Source: Dryomyza anilis
Taxonomy: Eukaryota > Arthropoda > Insecta > Diptera > Dryomyzidae
DNA: 64,000 nt
Assembly: GCA_951804985.1 (NCBI GenBank)
Contig: OX638133.1
Span: 8,390,501 to 8,454,500 of the forward strand
Direction: 5' to 3'
The notes under the pieces were generated by a model that was given only the letters and a program-made list of their open reading frames with translations, ran no database searches and was not told the DNA's origin. Positions 17,764 to 29,705 of the stretch are shown one piece after another; the first letter of the stretch is position 1, and each line of letters opens with the position of its first letter. Position numbers and translations under genes: made by a program.

Positions 17764-18412
17764 CCGGGACTTTGAATGATCACATATTTGATGTGTCGAA
17801 AGAAGCGGCCAAGTGCCTCTGTTTTTTAAAACGGTGTAAAACATACTTCACTCCTGCTGACTTACGCACTGTCTACACTACCTATATTCGGCCTAAGTTG
17901 GAATACAACTCGCACATATGGGCAGGGGCTTCTAAATCTTGTTGGGAGTTCCTGGGTCGAATCCAACAACGTGCAATATATTTAATAGGGGATGAAAATA
18001 TTTCATCTTCTATTGGCTCTCTTGAGCACCGAAGGACCCTGGGGTGTGTAAGCCTGTTTTATAGGTATTACAATGGTAAGTGTTCGAGGGAGATACATGG
18101 CCTGATTCCACCAGGTCGTATGTTCTCTCGTTCGACTCGGGCATCGAACCAAGCCCACCCCTTCGTAGTCCACTCGGCTCTCAACAGAACCACGCATTAT
18201 AGAGAGAATTCGTTCTTCAGTCGCACGATTCGTTTGTGGAACAATCTCGCGTCTGTTTTTCCCGACATTTTTGATATTGGCAAATTCAAAACAAATATTC
18301 ACTGACACTACCTCATCTTTCCTCCCTTCCTCTAACCCTAATCCTTTCCTACGATCAACACTGTACTTTGCATAAATAGGGGGCATCCCCTGAGTGTTGG
18401 TTAATCTGTAAA
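17764..18412 (+). mobile_element. 5'-truncated non-LTR retrotransposon, reverse transcriptase C-terminus
   Basis: An open frame at 17775-18305 (its first in-frame ATG is at 17778) encodes the C-terminal region typical of jockey-like (or CR1-like) LINE polymerases: a stretch around YIRPKLEYNSHIWAGAS, an RIQQRAIYLIGD block, SLEHRRTLGC and LFYRYYNG. A WNNLAS block lies near the end, then a short 3' UTR that ends in an A-rich tail (about 18400). The catalytic polymerase core (YADD region) and endonuclease are missing, so it is a dead 5'-truncated insertion. A second copy of the same 3' end is at 22475-22762. Confidence 0.85.
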
Positions 18413-19469
18413 AAGAAATTCAAGTAAAACTTTCCAAAATGTTAATTATTAAATTTCAAATACATATCCGTTCATTTCTGATTGAGTAGCTCAATATTTG
18501 TATCAAATCTTAAAAAAATGTAATCAAACAAATATTATGAAGCTATAAATTTGAAATTTATGTATTTGATAAAAATGTGAGTTTTACTTCTACAACGAAG
18601 ATATTTAACAACTGTTCTAGAATACGAATTCGGTACTAAATCATTTTTTTTTTAAATTCCCATAACAAAACACTTCAGTCCACAAACTTAAAATATTTTC
18701 TTCTTAAAAAAGTAAAATTAATTTTCTTACATTTCAAATAGAATGTAGTATTAAAATTTTAACACATTTTTTAATGTTTTTAATATATTGTTTTTCAACC
18801 GGCTTCCACGCTTCACTTTGTAACTAAAGTCCACACAACCGTTATCGATGACTAACTGAACGCGTCTGTCTAATGTTCAACTTGAACTAACGCTTTTTTA
18901 TGCTCAAACAAACGTAAAAATATAAAATACAAAAAAACACAAACAAAGCTAAAACAAATAACTAAACAATAAATGCAAATAGTGGCTGCAGGTTTCCCGG
19001 TATTTCTTGTGGCGCTGGTGCTGTTGCTCTTGCTGCTGCTTGTGCTGATTGTGCTTGTGCTAATAGTAACGATAACGATAAAGTTAACGATAGTAAATTC
19101 TTCAATTTATTTAAATAAATTCAGTAGCACAACAACGTTAGCACCTACAATGTAGAATGGTAGTTGCTGCCATAAATAAAATTCTATAGATAGTTACGCC
19201 ATGCATTACGGCAACAACAAATATGCTTGGATGCTATTATTATTTTGTGCTTGGCTATTAGTTTTCATTAATAGGTTATTAACTAATTTATTGGTCAATT
19301 AATGGGTTGGCAACAAAAGGCTGCGACATGATTTTAATGAGTTAATAAAAAGTAAACGTGCTATAAGAAAATATGGATTACACTATGTAACTATATTTAA
19401 ATTCGATAGATGGACTTTGACAAATATACGTCAAAAGCAAAAAAGGTTTTTATTCATAAACATTAAAAA
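18413..19469. other. Intergenic, possible distal 5' region of Jhe (minus strand)
   Basis: Mostly unassigned. On the minus strand, 18780-18910 has an A-rich TATA-like motif (CATAAAAAAG, near 18893-18902) and, about 43 bp downstream, a TTCAGTTAGT initiator-like sequence. The region 18973-19100 has GCT/CAG-rich triplet runs. Together they could be a distal promoter and 5' UTR exon, but the spacing is not ideal and no clear donor was found. Confidence 0.25.
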
Positions 19470-20130
19470 AATATAAATAAATAATGCTTAAAATACACGA
19501 AATCGTTCTTGTAATTTAAGAAAAAATTCATGAAATTATCTACGAAATATTTTGTAAAATACACGAAAAAACTTTCGTAAATTTATGATAAATCTACGAA
19601 TATTATTTGTGTATTTTTTTAAACTATTCGTAGATTATATCCACAAAAGTCATTCGTACATAATACGAAAGATTGTTATTTTTATTCGTATTTTATTAAA
19701 TATTTGTGTATTTTTTTACGAACATATTCGTACTTTTTACGAAAGTATTCGTACTTTAAACAAATATCATTTGTATATTACTTATATGAAACATTCGCAA
19801 AATGATGAATACATTCATTATATTTACGCAAGAACTAATTATACGAATATTTTCGTATATGTTTCGAATATATTTGTATTTTGAATAAAAGCATTTGTAA
19901 GTTTACCAATATATTTGTAATTTTAACGAATACATTCAGAAAAACAAGTTACTGAATGAAGGAATCTTCATTAAATACACGAATTACGAATAATTCGTAA
20001 AATGATAAATATTTCATAAAAATGTACGAAATAATTAACAATTTCGTAAAATATAGGAATGGTTAATATAAATATATATATAATTCAAAACTATACGAAT
20101 CTTTCAAAAAATATACGAATGTTTAGTAAA
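19470..20130. repeat. Degenerate TTCGTA/TACGAA palindromic array
   Basis: Some 650 bp in which the hexamer TTCGTA and its inverse TACGAA recur every 10-20 bp in AT-rich sequence. A second array of the same kind lies at 21940-22326 and ends in TTTGAGTGTA, a terminus also seen in the element at 22932-23186. It is probably the interior of a non-autonomous inverted-repeat element. No coding potential. Confidence 0.55.
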
Positions 20131-20713
20131 AAGTATATCGAGGACTTATATTCAATACAGTCTATCTACAAAAACACAGTTTTTCAGGAGAGCGAAAAAA
20201 CTGATTAAATCGCAAATCGTAAAAGTGGCGAGCAATATTTCTTCTACAATATTAAATAAAAATGGTCTTTAAATGATACAATTAAAAAAATTCAGCAATT
20301 CGCGCTATTACTGGTGCTATGGTAGATAGTAATTATTGCTATTCAAATGAGATCAATGTCTATGAAAAAACGAGCAGATAGAGCATATTGCACAATATTG
20401 TAGGAGATAGATCAGAAAATATTCTTGGAATCAGCGATTTGTTAATTTGTTTATGTTCTGGTGTAACCTAAACAAAATTCACCGACTAATTTTTGTCCTA
20501 CCATTTTCGATTCACGAAGTATATGATTGTTAAAGGTCTTAATATTCCGCAATCTAACCCGACGTTTTTTAAAGATCAAAATTTAAAAAATACAGTTAAA
20601 TCTTTTATCGCTATTTTAAAATAATACATGTTATCCCAAATATTTAAACTAATATCATATTTCGGAGGATATGAATGTATTGACCCCGTAAATAACTTAT
20701 GAATCCTAAATAT
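20131..20713. other. AT-rich intergenic, nothing recognised
   Basis: No exon, RNA gene or clear repeat seen in this stretch between the TTCGTA array and the next element. Confidence 0.4.
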
Positions 20714-21270
20714 CGTCACTATCATGCCAAAGGGGCGAATGCGCAATTTTTGACATTTGCGTTTTTTTACATTTTTGAATGTAGTTTTTCCTCAAGTATA
20801 CTGTGCTAAAATCGCGTGTCGTTTTGTTGGATATATCTAGCCACAAAAGTCAAAACAAAAAGGGCGAATTTGAAAAATTTTAAATTTTGTCATGCCAAAA
20901 GGGCGAATCTTTCCTTTTTCGCCATAACTATTTATTGGTACGAGATAAAATAGTAGTGTGAAGGCATTTATTATTTGTTTTTAAAGCACCTATCGATCTG
21001 CATCATCAATTAAAAATATTTTGTCAAACATTAATTTGCCATTTGTTATTTGCAGGAAAAAAAGTTTGGCCTCACAAAATTCGTATTTATAATTCAGTAA
21101 ATTGTCCGAATCCAAAGATATTTTATATACGTTATAATAATTCATGAATATACCAAAATAACAAAAAAAATTGAAAAAGAACTAAAATTTTCTAATTTTT
21201 AAAGCACTTTAAACTTTAAAATTTGATTTCCCAACATTTGCACATTCGCCCCTTTGGCATGACAGTGACG
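20714..21270. mobile_element. Inverted-repeat element CGTCACTATCATGCCAAAGG, 557 bp
   Basis: The left end CGTCACTATCATGCCAAAGG and the right end CCTTTGGCATGACAGTGACG are inverted over about 27 bp with few mismatches. An internal copy of the CATGCCAAAAGGGCGAA motif lies near 20892. A truncated inverse copy occupies 1-225. There is no transposase frame, so it is non-autonomous. Confidence 0.7.
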
Positions 21271-21939
21271 ATATATCTGAAAACTTTCTTTAAAAATAGC
21301 ACTAAACATCTTGTTTGGAAATACCATAATGGTACAATGGCCAATGGTACAAGCTATATTTCTTCAGTACAGACTAAATTCAAATTTCGTCCTTTAAGGA
21401 TTAATATAAGGATAGGAAACAATCTTTGAAAAGTTAGTTTTCCGTATACGAAAAATTATTTTTAGTAGCTCCTGATATTGTATACCCATTGAAAAAATGT
21501 GACGTCAACCATCGTTAATCGATTTCATTGTTTTCACATATCCTTTTTCATACGAATTAAGTCGTTTCTTTGTGAGTTAGGATGGACCAGACGATGGATG
21601 GACATGGCGAAATTGACTCATAAAATTACGCTTAAGAAGAATAAATATACTTCTCCATACCTCCATAATTATTATAAACTTTTAAGCAAAAATTGTGTGT
21701 AGATAGATACTAATGCATTCATAAAAAATCATTCATGTAAATAGACAAAATATTAAAATTAAAATTAAATTAGTAATAGAAATATTTATTGGTTCTAAAT
21801 TAATGTCATAGATGCAGCGGTGATCAGTGAAGATTTCTGTATCAAAAACTCATTTTCGTCAAAATTGTAGATAAGCAATATTGAATATAAGCTCTCGATA
21901 TAAACTAATCAAAAATTTACGAAAGTTGATTAATTAATT
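21271..21939. other. AT-rich intergenic, nothing recognised
   Basis: No convincing gene or repeat in these 670 bp. Confidence 0.35.
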
Positions 21940-22326
21940 ATTTATTAAATATACGAAATATTAAGCACTGATTTGACATTTTTTAACATATGACACAAAT
22001 ATAACTCACACAATATTTATTGTATTTGTCGAATGTTTGAGAGATGGTTGTCTCAAAAGCGATCTAAATAATTTGTAACTGTGATATTTCTGATAAATAT
22101 CATAAAAAAATATATAATAAAAAATAATAAAACGAAAGTTTCGTAAATCAATTCATAAATTTTAATTTTACGAATATTGATTTGTAATATATTCGAATAT
22201 TTCGTAAAAAATATTTTGGAAAAAAAAGATATTACAAATATTTCGTATATTCTACGAATTATACGAATATTTTAAAAATTAAAAAATTACGAAAAAATTA
22301 TTCGTAAAATGTCCTATTTTGAGTGT
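21940..22326. repeat. Second TTCGTA/TACGAA array
   Basis: Same hexamer-rich composition as 19470-20130. Within it, 22000-22100 contains a ~100-bp segment (CGAATGTTTGAGAGATGGTT) that recurs at about 23565-23670. Confidence 0.5.
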
Positions 22327-22474
22327 AGCTTTTTAAACCTACTATTACTGCAATTTATCGTTTACAAATCGTAAATTATGCAAAACTTTTAATGGAAATA
22401 TTTTTAAAGAATGTGTAGATTTGAGATGTTGTATTTGGTTATTTTTTTTAAGTCACTTTTTTTAAGTCACGTGT

Positions 22475-22762
22475 ATTCTGTCGTTCTACTCTGGCATCGA
22501 ACCAAGCCCACCCCTTCGTAGTTTACTCGGTTCTCAACAGAACCACGCATTACAGAGATAATTCGTTCTTCAGTCGCACGATACGTTTGTGGAACAATCT
22601 CACTGCTTCTGTTTTTCCCGACATTTTTAATATTGGGAAATTTAAAGCAAACATCCACCGACAGTACTTCATCTTTCCTCCTCCCTTTAACCTATAATCC
22701 TTTCTTACGATCAACACTGTGCGAATAGGGGGCATCCCCTGAGCGTTGGTTAATTTGTAAAA
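22475..22762 (+). mobile_element. LINE 3' end, second copy
   Basis: The sequence matches the last ~280 bp of the 17764-18412 LINE: the GCATCGAACCAAGCCCACCC block, the WNNL coding region, the GGGGGCATCCCCTGAG 3' UTR and a poly(A) tail at about 22758-22771. It is more severely 5'-truncated and carries indels. It is a dead insertion. Confidence 0.8.
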
Positions 22763-22931
22763 AAAAAAAAAATATTCATATTGAAAATGCAGTTTTTCCT
22801 ATTACTTACATAGCCCTTTTGAGAAAAATTCTGATATTTTTTAATACTCTATAGAACTTATTTTAACATATTTAGACGAAAACATAGGTTGATAGAGCAT
22901 ATTTTTAAATATAGACCAGATGAAAAATAAT

Positions 22932-23186
22932 ACACTCAAAGTAAAAAGTCTGTAATAGTAGCAAAAATGGTTGCCAATATAGCAAAAATGTTTGCTGTAA
23001 AGAGGAAAGCGCCGGATTTTGCTGAAACAGCAAATGACAGTTTGCTGTTTCAGTAAACTTTTTTTATGCTATTAGAGCAGACAATTTTAGCTGTTAACTT
23101 CAATTCATAAAAAAGAAAATAAAAAAATACTTTTTTTTGTATTTTAATATTTTTTGTTATTTCTGATATATTTTTTTGAGTGTAGG
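22932..23186. mobile_element. TA-flanked MITE with TACACTCAAAGT ends
   Basis: Ends TACACTCAAAGTAAAA and TTTTTTTGAGTGTA are inverted. The centre forms a strong hairpin (TTTGCTGAAACAGCAAA and its inverse at about 23017-23060). Flanking TA suggests a TA target duplication. No coding sequence. Confidence 0.55.
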
Positions 23187-24311
23187 TATATTTGATGGTT
23201 AGTTTGGATTAGACTGATCAGAATAATATATAGCATTCATATTAAAAACAAGTGTTGAAAGAAAAATTGCGTTTAAAGTTTTTTGGAAAAATTGATTTGT
23301 GAATTACTGTATTTTATTTATTCTAAGTAGTGGCTGGAAATGTTATATAATACGAAAAAAAGACCAAAATGCAGTAAAAATCAGCGAACGAATAATGTAT
23401 AGAATTGAATCATAGGAACATTTTTAAATTTCCATTTTATTCCATTCAATTCGATAAAAAAATACTTCGTGATTTCCAAGTATTCCTCTATAACTATCTT
23501 CATATTTGCAAGATTTTTAATTGATGTTTGCTCTACGTAATCGTTAATTTGAAAGATGGTTGTTGGCAATATTTATCGGATGTTTGAGAGATGGTTGTCA
23601 CAAATACGATCTAAATAATTTGCAAATAAGTTGCAAATAAATTGATATTTAGTGCTGTGATATTTCTGGTAAACAACTTAGTTTTCTTAGTGCATTTGTT
23701 TAACAATTTTAGCAATTACTGTGAACATTTATAACATTTACGAATATCGTAAGTAGTAACCAAATGATTAACTTATTTAATTATTAAAAATTATTTTTAG
23801 CATTATACCTTAGAACAATGAAAAAGATTTTATAATGTTATAGCAATAATTTTGTTACACAGTATTATTTAACAGCCACTATAGTATCCATTATTTAATA
23901 AATCTATAATGTTTTTGTTGTTTTGCTGTAGTTATTATTTACAGATAGTATTATTCAATAACCTGTATTAAGAGGCGCCATCTGTACATTGACACTCGGA
24001 AGTTAATGTGATAGATAATATTGTTTTGACGGCGCGTGCTTTCCACGTGAATTGTAAAATATTTTTGTGCGGTTCATTTTTTTTATTATTTTTTTTAATT
24101 CATGCGTTTTGTTTACATTTATGCGCTACAATAATTAAAGTGAAGCCATTAGTTTAAAATATAGGAAAGGTTGTTATTATGTTGAGTTTTATAAAATAAA
24201 TTCATTAATTTCCATTTGAAAATAACAGTTTTATCATAGACTACATAATAAATATATTTATTCTTCGAATAAATAGGAAAGAATTCATTTCTAACTGCTT
24301 ATTTTAAATTA
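23187..24311. other. AT-rich intergenic, nothing recognised
   Basis: Contains the second copy of a ~100-bp repeat (about 23565-23670, similar to 22000-22100). A less AT-rich island at 23975-24060 has no recognisable feature. Confidence 0.35.
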
Positions 24312-24447
24312 TAGTTGCGTCGGTAGCTCTGCGGTTAGTGCGTTGGACTTCGAGCCGAAGATCCCCTTGCACAGGTTCAATTCTGGTCTCTTTCGATTGT
24401 ATACCGCGCTACATCTTAGCTGTCAATGGCAATACTACGAGAGTACA
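24312..24447 (+). mobile_element. SINE-A copy, diverged
   Basis: The head GTCGGTAGCTCTGCGGTTAG keeps an A-box-like sequence, and GGTTCAATTCTGG a B-box-like sequence. It is followed by ATACCGCGCTACATC and a CTACGAGAGTA block as in the 35683 copy. The 3' third of the family consensus is missing. Confidence 0.65.
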
Positions 24448-24674
24448 ATTTGAAGCTCGATATCGCTACGAAAAAGTGTACGGATAGCGACGCTTCCCAC
24501 AAACTTCCATTCATGTGGACGTTTTACGGAAATTTCGCGCCCATGCATCCAGAAATACTCGGGTTGACAAAATTTTGGACAAGTTCTGGTTCTAGTACAA
24601 TCATACTCGGTTCCCGATCGGTATCTAATCATTGAATTTTTCCTTATCATACCCCGACCATTATCATTTCTATA

Positions 24675-25259
24675 CACAGCATTAAATAATCGACGTAAAT
24701 ATAGCAACCAATGTTATTTGCATGCATTAATCACTCCAGCAATGAAATTCAGCAATTTTCTTCGTTAAATCAGCAATTGCGCTTGCTATAATTTGTACGT
24801 CAATGTAGCAAATAAATTTTTTTTTTATTTTTTTTTTTATTTTTTAGAATGTCTACTAAGATCCACAGCACTCAGACAGACTATATCCATTGTACTGTGA
24901 AATCTATTCCCTACAATTTTGTGGTTAATATCACCACGAGCGCCCATGCCCAAGCCGGGATTCGAACCCGAGACCTTCAGAATGCAAGTCCAGCGCGCTA
25001 CCTCTGGACTGCTGAGGCCGGCTATAAATTAGCAAATAAATTAGTCGGCACAGTTTTAGCAAATATAATTGCTGATATTATTCTGAGCGCTAAATATTTT
25101 ACTGCATTGACGTACAAAAATTCATATAAGCAATCACAATTGCTGATTTAACTTCAATTAGCAAATGTTTTCATTAAATTGCCGAATTTCATTGTTGGAC
25201 TGATTAATGCATGCAATTAATATCGGTTGCTGTATTTACGTAAATTATTTATATCTGTG
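24675..25259. mobile_element. TA-MITE family C (CACAG...TAATCGACG ends) interrupted by a SINE-B
   Basis: Ends TACACAGCATTAAATAATCG and TTTACGTAAATTATTTATATCTGTGTA are inverted and flanked by TA. The internal TATAGCAACC...TTAATTGCAT blocks match the copies at 25918-26132, 28293-28649 and 58256-58529. A SINE-B with its poly(A) tail sits in the middle (24812-25023), so this copy predates the SINE insertion. Confidence 0.75.
24812..25023 (-). mobile_element. SINE-B copy (tRNA-derived) with poly(A) tail
   Basis: On the minus strand it starts AGCCGGCCTCAGCAGTCC. It carries an A-box-like AGAGGTAGCGCGCTGGAC and a perfect B box, GGTTCGAATCC, then a ~100-bp body and an A-rich tail (24812-24846 on the plus strand as T runs). 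Very similar copies are at 43415-43602 and 44422-44613. The apparent open frame across it is a by-product. Confidence 0.8.
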
Positions 25260-25261
25260 TA

Positions 25262-25915
25262 GGGTCTACTAGGAATCCAGCATAAAAAACATATTTTAGA
25301 AAGATTTGAACAACACATATGAAGTATTTTTAAAATTGCACAAAATTCCATTTATTTGTGTTTCTGCCGGAAATATTTCTGATAAATGATAAAAATTTTG
25401 TCTCGGGCATATGCAATAAAATACTTACATTGCAATAAATTTTGCTTTTCAACTATTCTCACCGCTAATCAACTATTTTTGCAATAAATTTGTAACCGAT
25501 CATGTACAATAATAATAATAATTTATATTAACAATTTATTAATGCCTTAATGTCACAGTTAATCGGAATTTTTACTATAATCAATAAATTCTAAATCGTC
25601 ATCAAATAAATCAAGAGCCGTCCACGTTCCCGACCACACACTGCACTAGTAATAAATCTCAGTCAACTTGGATATTACAATTTATACAGCAAAAACAATA
25701 TAAAAATAAGAAAATAAAAAGAAAAGAAATATGTAGACGATCACAATAAAATGAAAAAGATTATTGCATATTTTACAAAATACTTTCAAGTAGTTACAAC
25801 GTTAAGTGCTGATCGTGACGAAATGTTATGGATTCTGCAAATCGAAATATTGGTAACTAGTTCACGGTAAAAAAAAATAATTTTTAAATATTCAATTTTT
25901 ATTTCAAATTTTGTA
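25262..25915. other. AT-rich intergenic, nothing recognised
   Basis: No gene or repeat recognised in this stretch. Confidence 0.35.
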
Positions 25916-25917
25916 TA

Positions 25918-26132
25918 CACAGAAAAAAATAATCGACGTAAATATAGCAACCGATATTAATTGCATTCATTAATCAATCCGGCAATAATATTCACTTATT
26001 TAATGAAAACATTTGCTATGCTTCGTTATATAAGCAATTGTGTTCGCAAATATGAATATTTGTACGTCAATACAGCAAATAATTTAGTCGGCGCAGTTTT
26101 AGCAAATATAATTGCTGAAACTGCGCCGACTA
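25918..26132. mobile_element. TA-MITE family C, left half only
   Basis: It begins TACACAGAAAAAAATAATCG (TA at 25916-25917) and follows the family to the central GCGCAGTTTTAGCAAATATA...AACTGCGCCGAC inverted repeat. It then breaks off into unrelated, less AT-rich sequence at about 26132. Confidence 0.7.
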
Positions 26133-26229
26133 ACACGCGCACCAGTCAAGCCGTTGAATGTGTGAGCATATCAATGACATGTGTCAGCAATAGCTAAGAG
26201 GTGTCTGACTAAATAATAGATAAATTATA

Positions 26230-26449
26230 CACCCAGAAAAAAAATCCCTCAAATACCATTAAAATTTGTCAATAGGACAATTATTGATTTAATAGTATAC
26301 AAAAAATAAATGTTTTCATATGAATTCAATGACAATGTCATGGTATTTTCTAGTATTTATTGGTATTTTCCGATTAAAATAATAATTTATTCTATTGAAT
26401 ATTTTTAATAGTAAAAAACTATTATTTATATAGTATTTTTGTCTGGGTG
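26230..26449. mobile_element. TA-MITE family D (CACCCAGAAAAAA ends), 220 bp
   Basis: Ends TACACCCAGAAAAAAAAT and TTTTTGTCTGGGTGTA are inverted and flanked by TA. The interior (ATACCATTAAAATTTGTCAA and a TATAAATAATAG segment) matches, in reverse, the copy at 30322-30541. Confidence 0.75.
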
Positions 26450-26825
26450 TACATTTTCAGTACAATAAAATACAAATTTATTACTGCGTATTCTCAGAAT
26501 TAACATTGTTTAAAAGTGGTATTACTTAATTGTTGATGGAAAATTTTTGTAAAAGAGTCTTTTATTAAAATATATTATTGAAAAAACTTGCAGATAAATT
26601 TAAGTTTATAGAAATCACTTAGCAGATTGTCATATTGTAGAATTTTAAATCCAGATTGCCAATATATTTTGAAAAATTCAGTCTTTAATACAGACTGCAC
26701 CTTTGTCTGCTTAAAATCTTTCGAAAAAAAAGGTTTTTAAAATGCCTTAGTCCTCCATAAAACAAAACATGTTAACAGGTTTTTAAGTCTATATTTCAAA
26801 AATCAATTTAAAACGTTGAAATTCG

Positions 26826-26983
26826 ATTGCCTATGAAAAGCTCTCACCCGCCGTTCGGATTCGGCAATAAACTGTAGGTCCCACCACTTTGAGTACAAAT
26901 ATAACACGCACAGCTCAAAATGGTGAGAGAGCTCGGCCTAAGTTCTTATAGAACTGTAGTGCCAAACTATTATATTATTATTA
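26826..26983 (+). mobile_element. SINE-A copy, 3' part only
   Basis: Starts at the ATTGCCTATGAAAAGCTCTC block and runs through CCCACCACTTTGAGTACAAA and AGCTCGGCCTAAGTTC to a (ATT)n tail. It lacks the tRNA-like head, so it is a 5'-truncated copy of the family. Confidence 0.75.
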
Positions 26984-27308
26984 AACCAACAACCTATATA
27001 TGACATTGCCATTGGTGAAAGTCTAAACTCGAAAAAATTTCGGCAGGATTTAAACAAACAACTTCTGAGTCATAAAACTCCAATTGTTTGATTGGTGAGT
27101 CGTAATAAAAATTGAGATATTATTGACATATCAAATTTGTGAAAAGGTCTCCCCAATCTCAAACAGTATCGCTGAAACGTCAAGTGTGTATTAATATTGT
27201 GTTGTTGTTCGTTAGATTGTTTTTATCAGCGGCTTTATCAAACACTATATTAAAAATCGTAATTATAAAAAATACTATTAAGGTGAAATGTACATTTAAA
27301 CTATATAC

Positions 27309-28127
27309 TAGAGATGGGCGCGTGCCTGTTTTTGATGGCACGGACACGCACGGGCCCGCCGATAGGTGACACGCACGAGCACGAGCCCGACGAGTGAAAT
27401 TACAGGCACGCACGAGAAGCCCGATAAAACACGGTGTTTTAAAAGACACGAAGAAACACGGAAAAACAAGACAAAACACGGAAAAACATGAAAAAGCAAG
27501 CAAAACGTGAAAAATAATACCGGAACCGTTTAGATTTTTGGAACCAGAATCGTTATTAAAAATGTATTGAACGGGAAGTGGAATCGAAACATATATATTT
27601 ATTTCTGGTTGGAATCGGTACCGCTATTTTAAAAATATCGGAATCAGAACCGGAACAGATATTATAGTCCCAGTCAGGTAACGCAAAGAACAGGAATCGG
27701 AACCCTTATTAAAAAATGTATGGAACCGGAACCAAAACCATTTAATTTTTTGTTGGAACCGGGATCGAAATTGAAACAACAATTTTCGAACCCGAACCGG
27801 AACCGATATTCCAATAGGTTTTAGTCCCTGTAATAAATAATTCAAAAATTATGCTTGATACTGTTTTATTCTCTTAAATCCATAAGTAAAACTAAAACAG
27901 ATTTTTAAGAAAAGACTAAAATATCACGAAATTTTTATTTTCTGAAGCTGAAAGGTTTTTTTTTAATTGGGGTAGAAACTATACAAAATCTTTAATGGGC
28001 GCGTGCCTGATTTTGGAGGCACGGACACGCACGGGCACGACAGCAACTAGCACGCACGGAGATTTGCACGCACGAACTCAGATTTTCGGGCGTGACACGA
28101 AAGAAGCACGGCACGCGCCCATCTCTA
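27309..28127. mobile_element. hAT-like element with TAGAGATGGGCGCGTGCC ends, 819 bp
   Basis: Ends TAGAGATGGGCGCGTGCC and GGCACGCGCCCATCTCTA are perfect inverted repeats. The 8-bp flanks CTATATAC (27301-27308) and CTATGTAC (28128-28135) match at 7 of 8, which is a hAT-type target duplication. Sub-terminal sequence is rich in GCACG(G/A)ACACGCACG repeats. The interior (about 27510-27833) has GGAACCGG repeats ending in TTTTAGTCCCTG, possibly a second nested element. No transposase. Confidence 0.8.
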
Positions 28128-28292
28128 CTATGTACTCAAATGTACCCCTATGAATCAAATTAAAAATGTTTGAGAATTAACTTAATTTGATAATAAATAT
28201 ACTTTTATTACAACGGGGGTATAATTTTTAGAAGACTTGAATGTATCACAGTTTTATTAAATTTTTAAATTTTGAAAGGCACAAACTGTATA

Positions 28293-28649
28293 CACAGACA
28301 AAATAATCGACGTAAATATAGCAACCGATATTAATTGCATTCATTAATCAATCCAGCAATTAAATTGACTAATGTAATGAAAACATTTGCTATTCTTCGT
28401 TATATAAGCAATTGCGTTCGATAATATGAATATTTGTACGTCAATGCAGCAAATAATTTAGTCGGCGCAGTTTTAAAAATAAAATTGCTAAAACTAATTA
28501 ATTTGCTGCTTTGATGTATAAATATTCATATTAGCAAACGGAATTGCTGATTTAACGAAGAATGGTAAATGTTTTCATTGAATTGCTGGATTGATAAATG
28601 AATTCAATTAATATCGGTTGCGATATTTACGTCGATTATTTTTTCTGTG
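28293..28649. mobile_element. TA-MITE family C, full copy, 357 bp
   Basis: Complete copy flanked by TA (28291-28292 and 28650-28651). Ends CACAGACAAAATAATCGACG and CGTCGATTATTTTTTCTGTG are inverted. Sub-terminal TATAGCAACCGATATTAATT and its inverse extend the stem, so the whole element can fold into one hairpin with a short centre. Confidence 0.8.
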
Positions 28650-28651
28650 TA

Positions 28652-29705
28652 CATTATTTTATAAATACTAATATAAATGCTATTCACTTTTTATATTCTT
28701 AAACACTTCTTGTAGCACTTTTGATATATCACACTTAATATTAAAAAACACACTAACCATTTGTTAGACTTCAATCTTCCTTTTATACAAAATACTTTCA
28801 TTTTCTATGTATATTTCTCGTATCTACATTACCGTATATTCTAACCGAATTTTCCAGAATGATATAGAATATACGTCCAATTAGATGTCTAGCATTTACG
28901 ATATTATTAACCGATCTTATAAACTGTTGGTTCGTGTACGAACTTTGGTGAAATCATTTATTCGAGTCTCGTAATTCTATATTCTAATGAGTTAACCTCT
29001 TTGGAATTTTTGAAATTTTCCTTCTAGAAATTTACCATATCAAGCTAGACATTTTGGACTAAAACATTTTGGGGTAAAGTTTGTTAAATAAATAAATTCA
29101 ATAATAGGGGTCTTATAAATCGTATAAAATATCGTATCGTATATCGTATAAAATAAATTCTTTTCAAGAATTATGTAGCATTTTAAAGCTCTTTATATTT
29201 ATATTCCAAATTTTAATAAAATCGAACGAATGAAAACTATAAAATGACGTACATTTGTGAAATCAGATTAATGTTTCTAAAAATACTACAAATGTCAGTT
29301 TTGACCTCAATTTGCTTTACCATATATATCATATTTTTCGATAACTCAATAATTTTATGTTAACAAAAAGTAACTTGAATGCGTCATTTATACATCTACT
29401 AAGTGTTGATTAAACATATACATAAGTTAGTTTCAATTGTCGTAGGTCTTTATCTACTCTTATGTACAGTAAATCCTCTGAAATGTACTTTGTTCTATTC
29501 TAAATATACACTTATCTTAATAACTATATTTTTCTTTAGTAGGTATCTTAAATATTGCTTTGTTCGTGCAGAGTATTTTTAAGATTATATAGAAAGTTTT
29601 TATTGAATTATTATTTAAAGAATACTGAATTTAATTAAATAATATATCTATATGGGAAAATTGCTTCATGTGAAAATATCATAAAGTAAAACCAATTTTA
29701 TCTCA
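28652..29705. other. AT-rich intergenic, nothing recognised
   Basis: About 1 kb of AT-rich sequence with no convincing exon, RNA gene or inverted repeat. Confidence 0.35.

Noticed and set aside
18973..19155. Leu/Val-rich small protein with a hydrophobic core
   Set aside because: Product of CTG/GTG-type triplet runs; no conserved feature, better read as low-complexity DNA.
24849..25151. 100-residue frame shared with 44383-44640
   Set aside because: Both are readings through the antisense strand of SINE-B copies.
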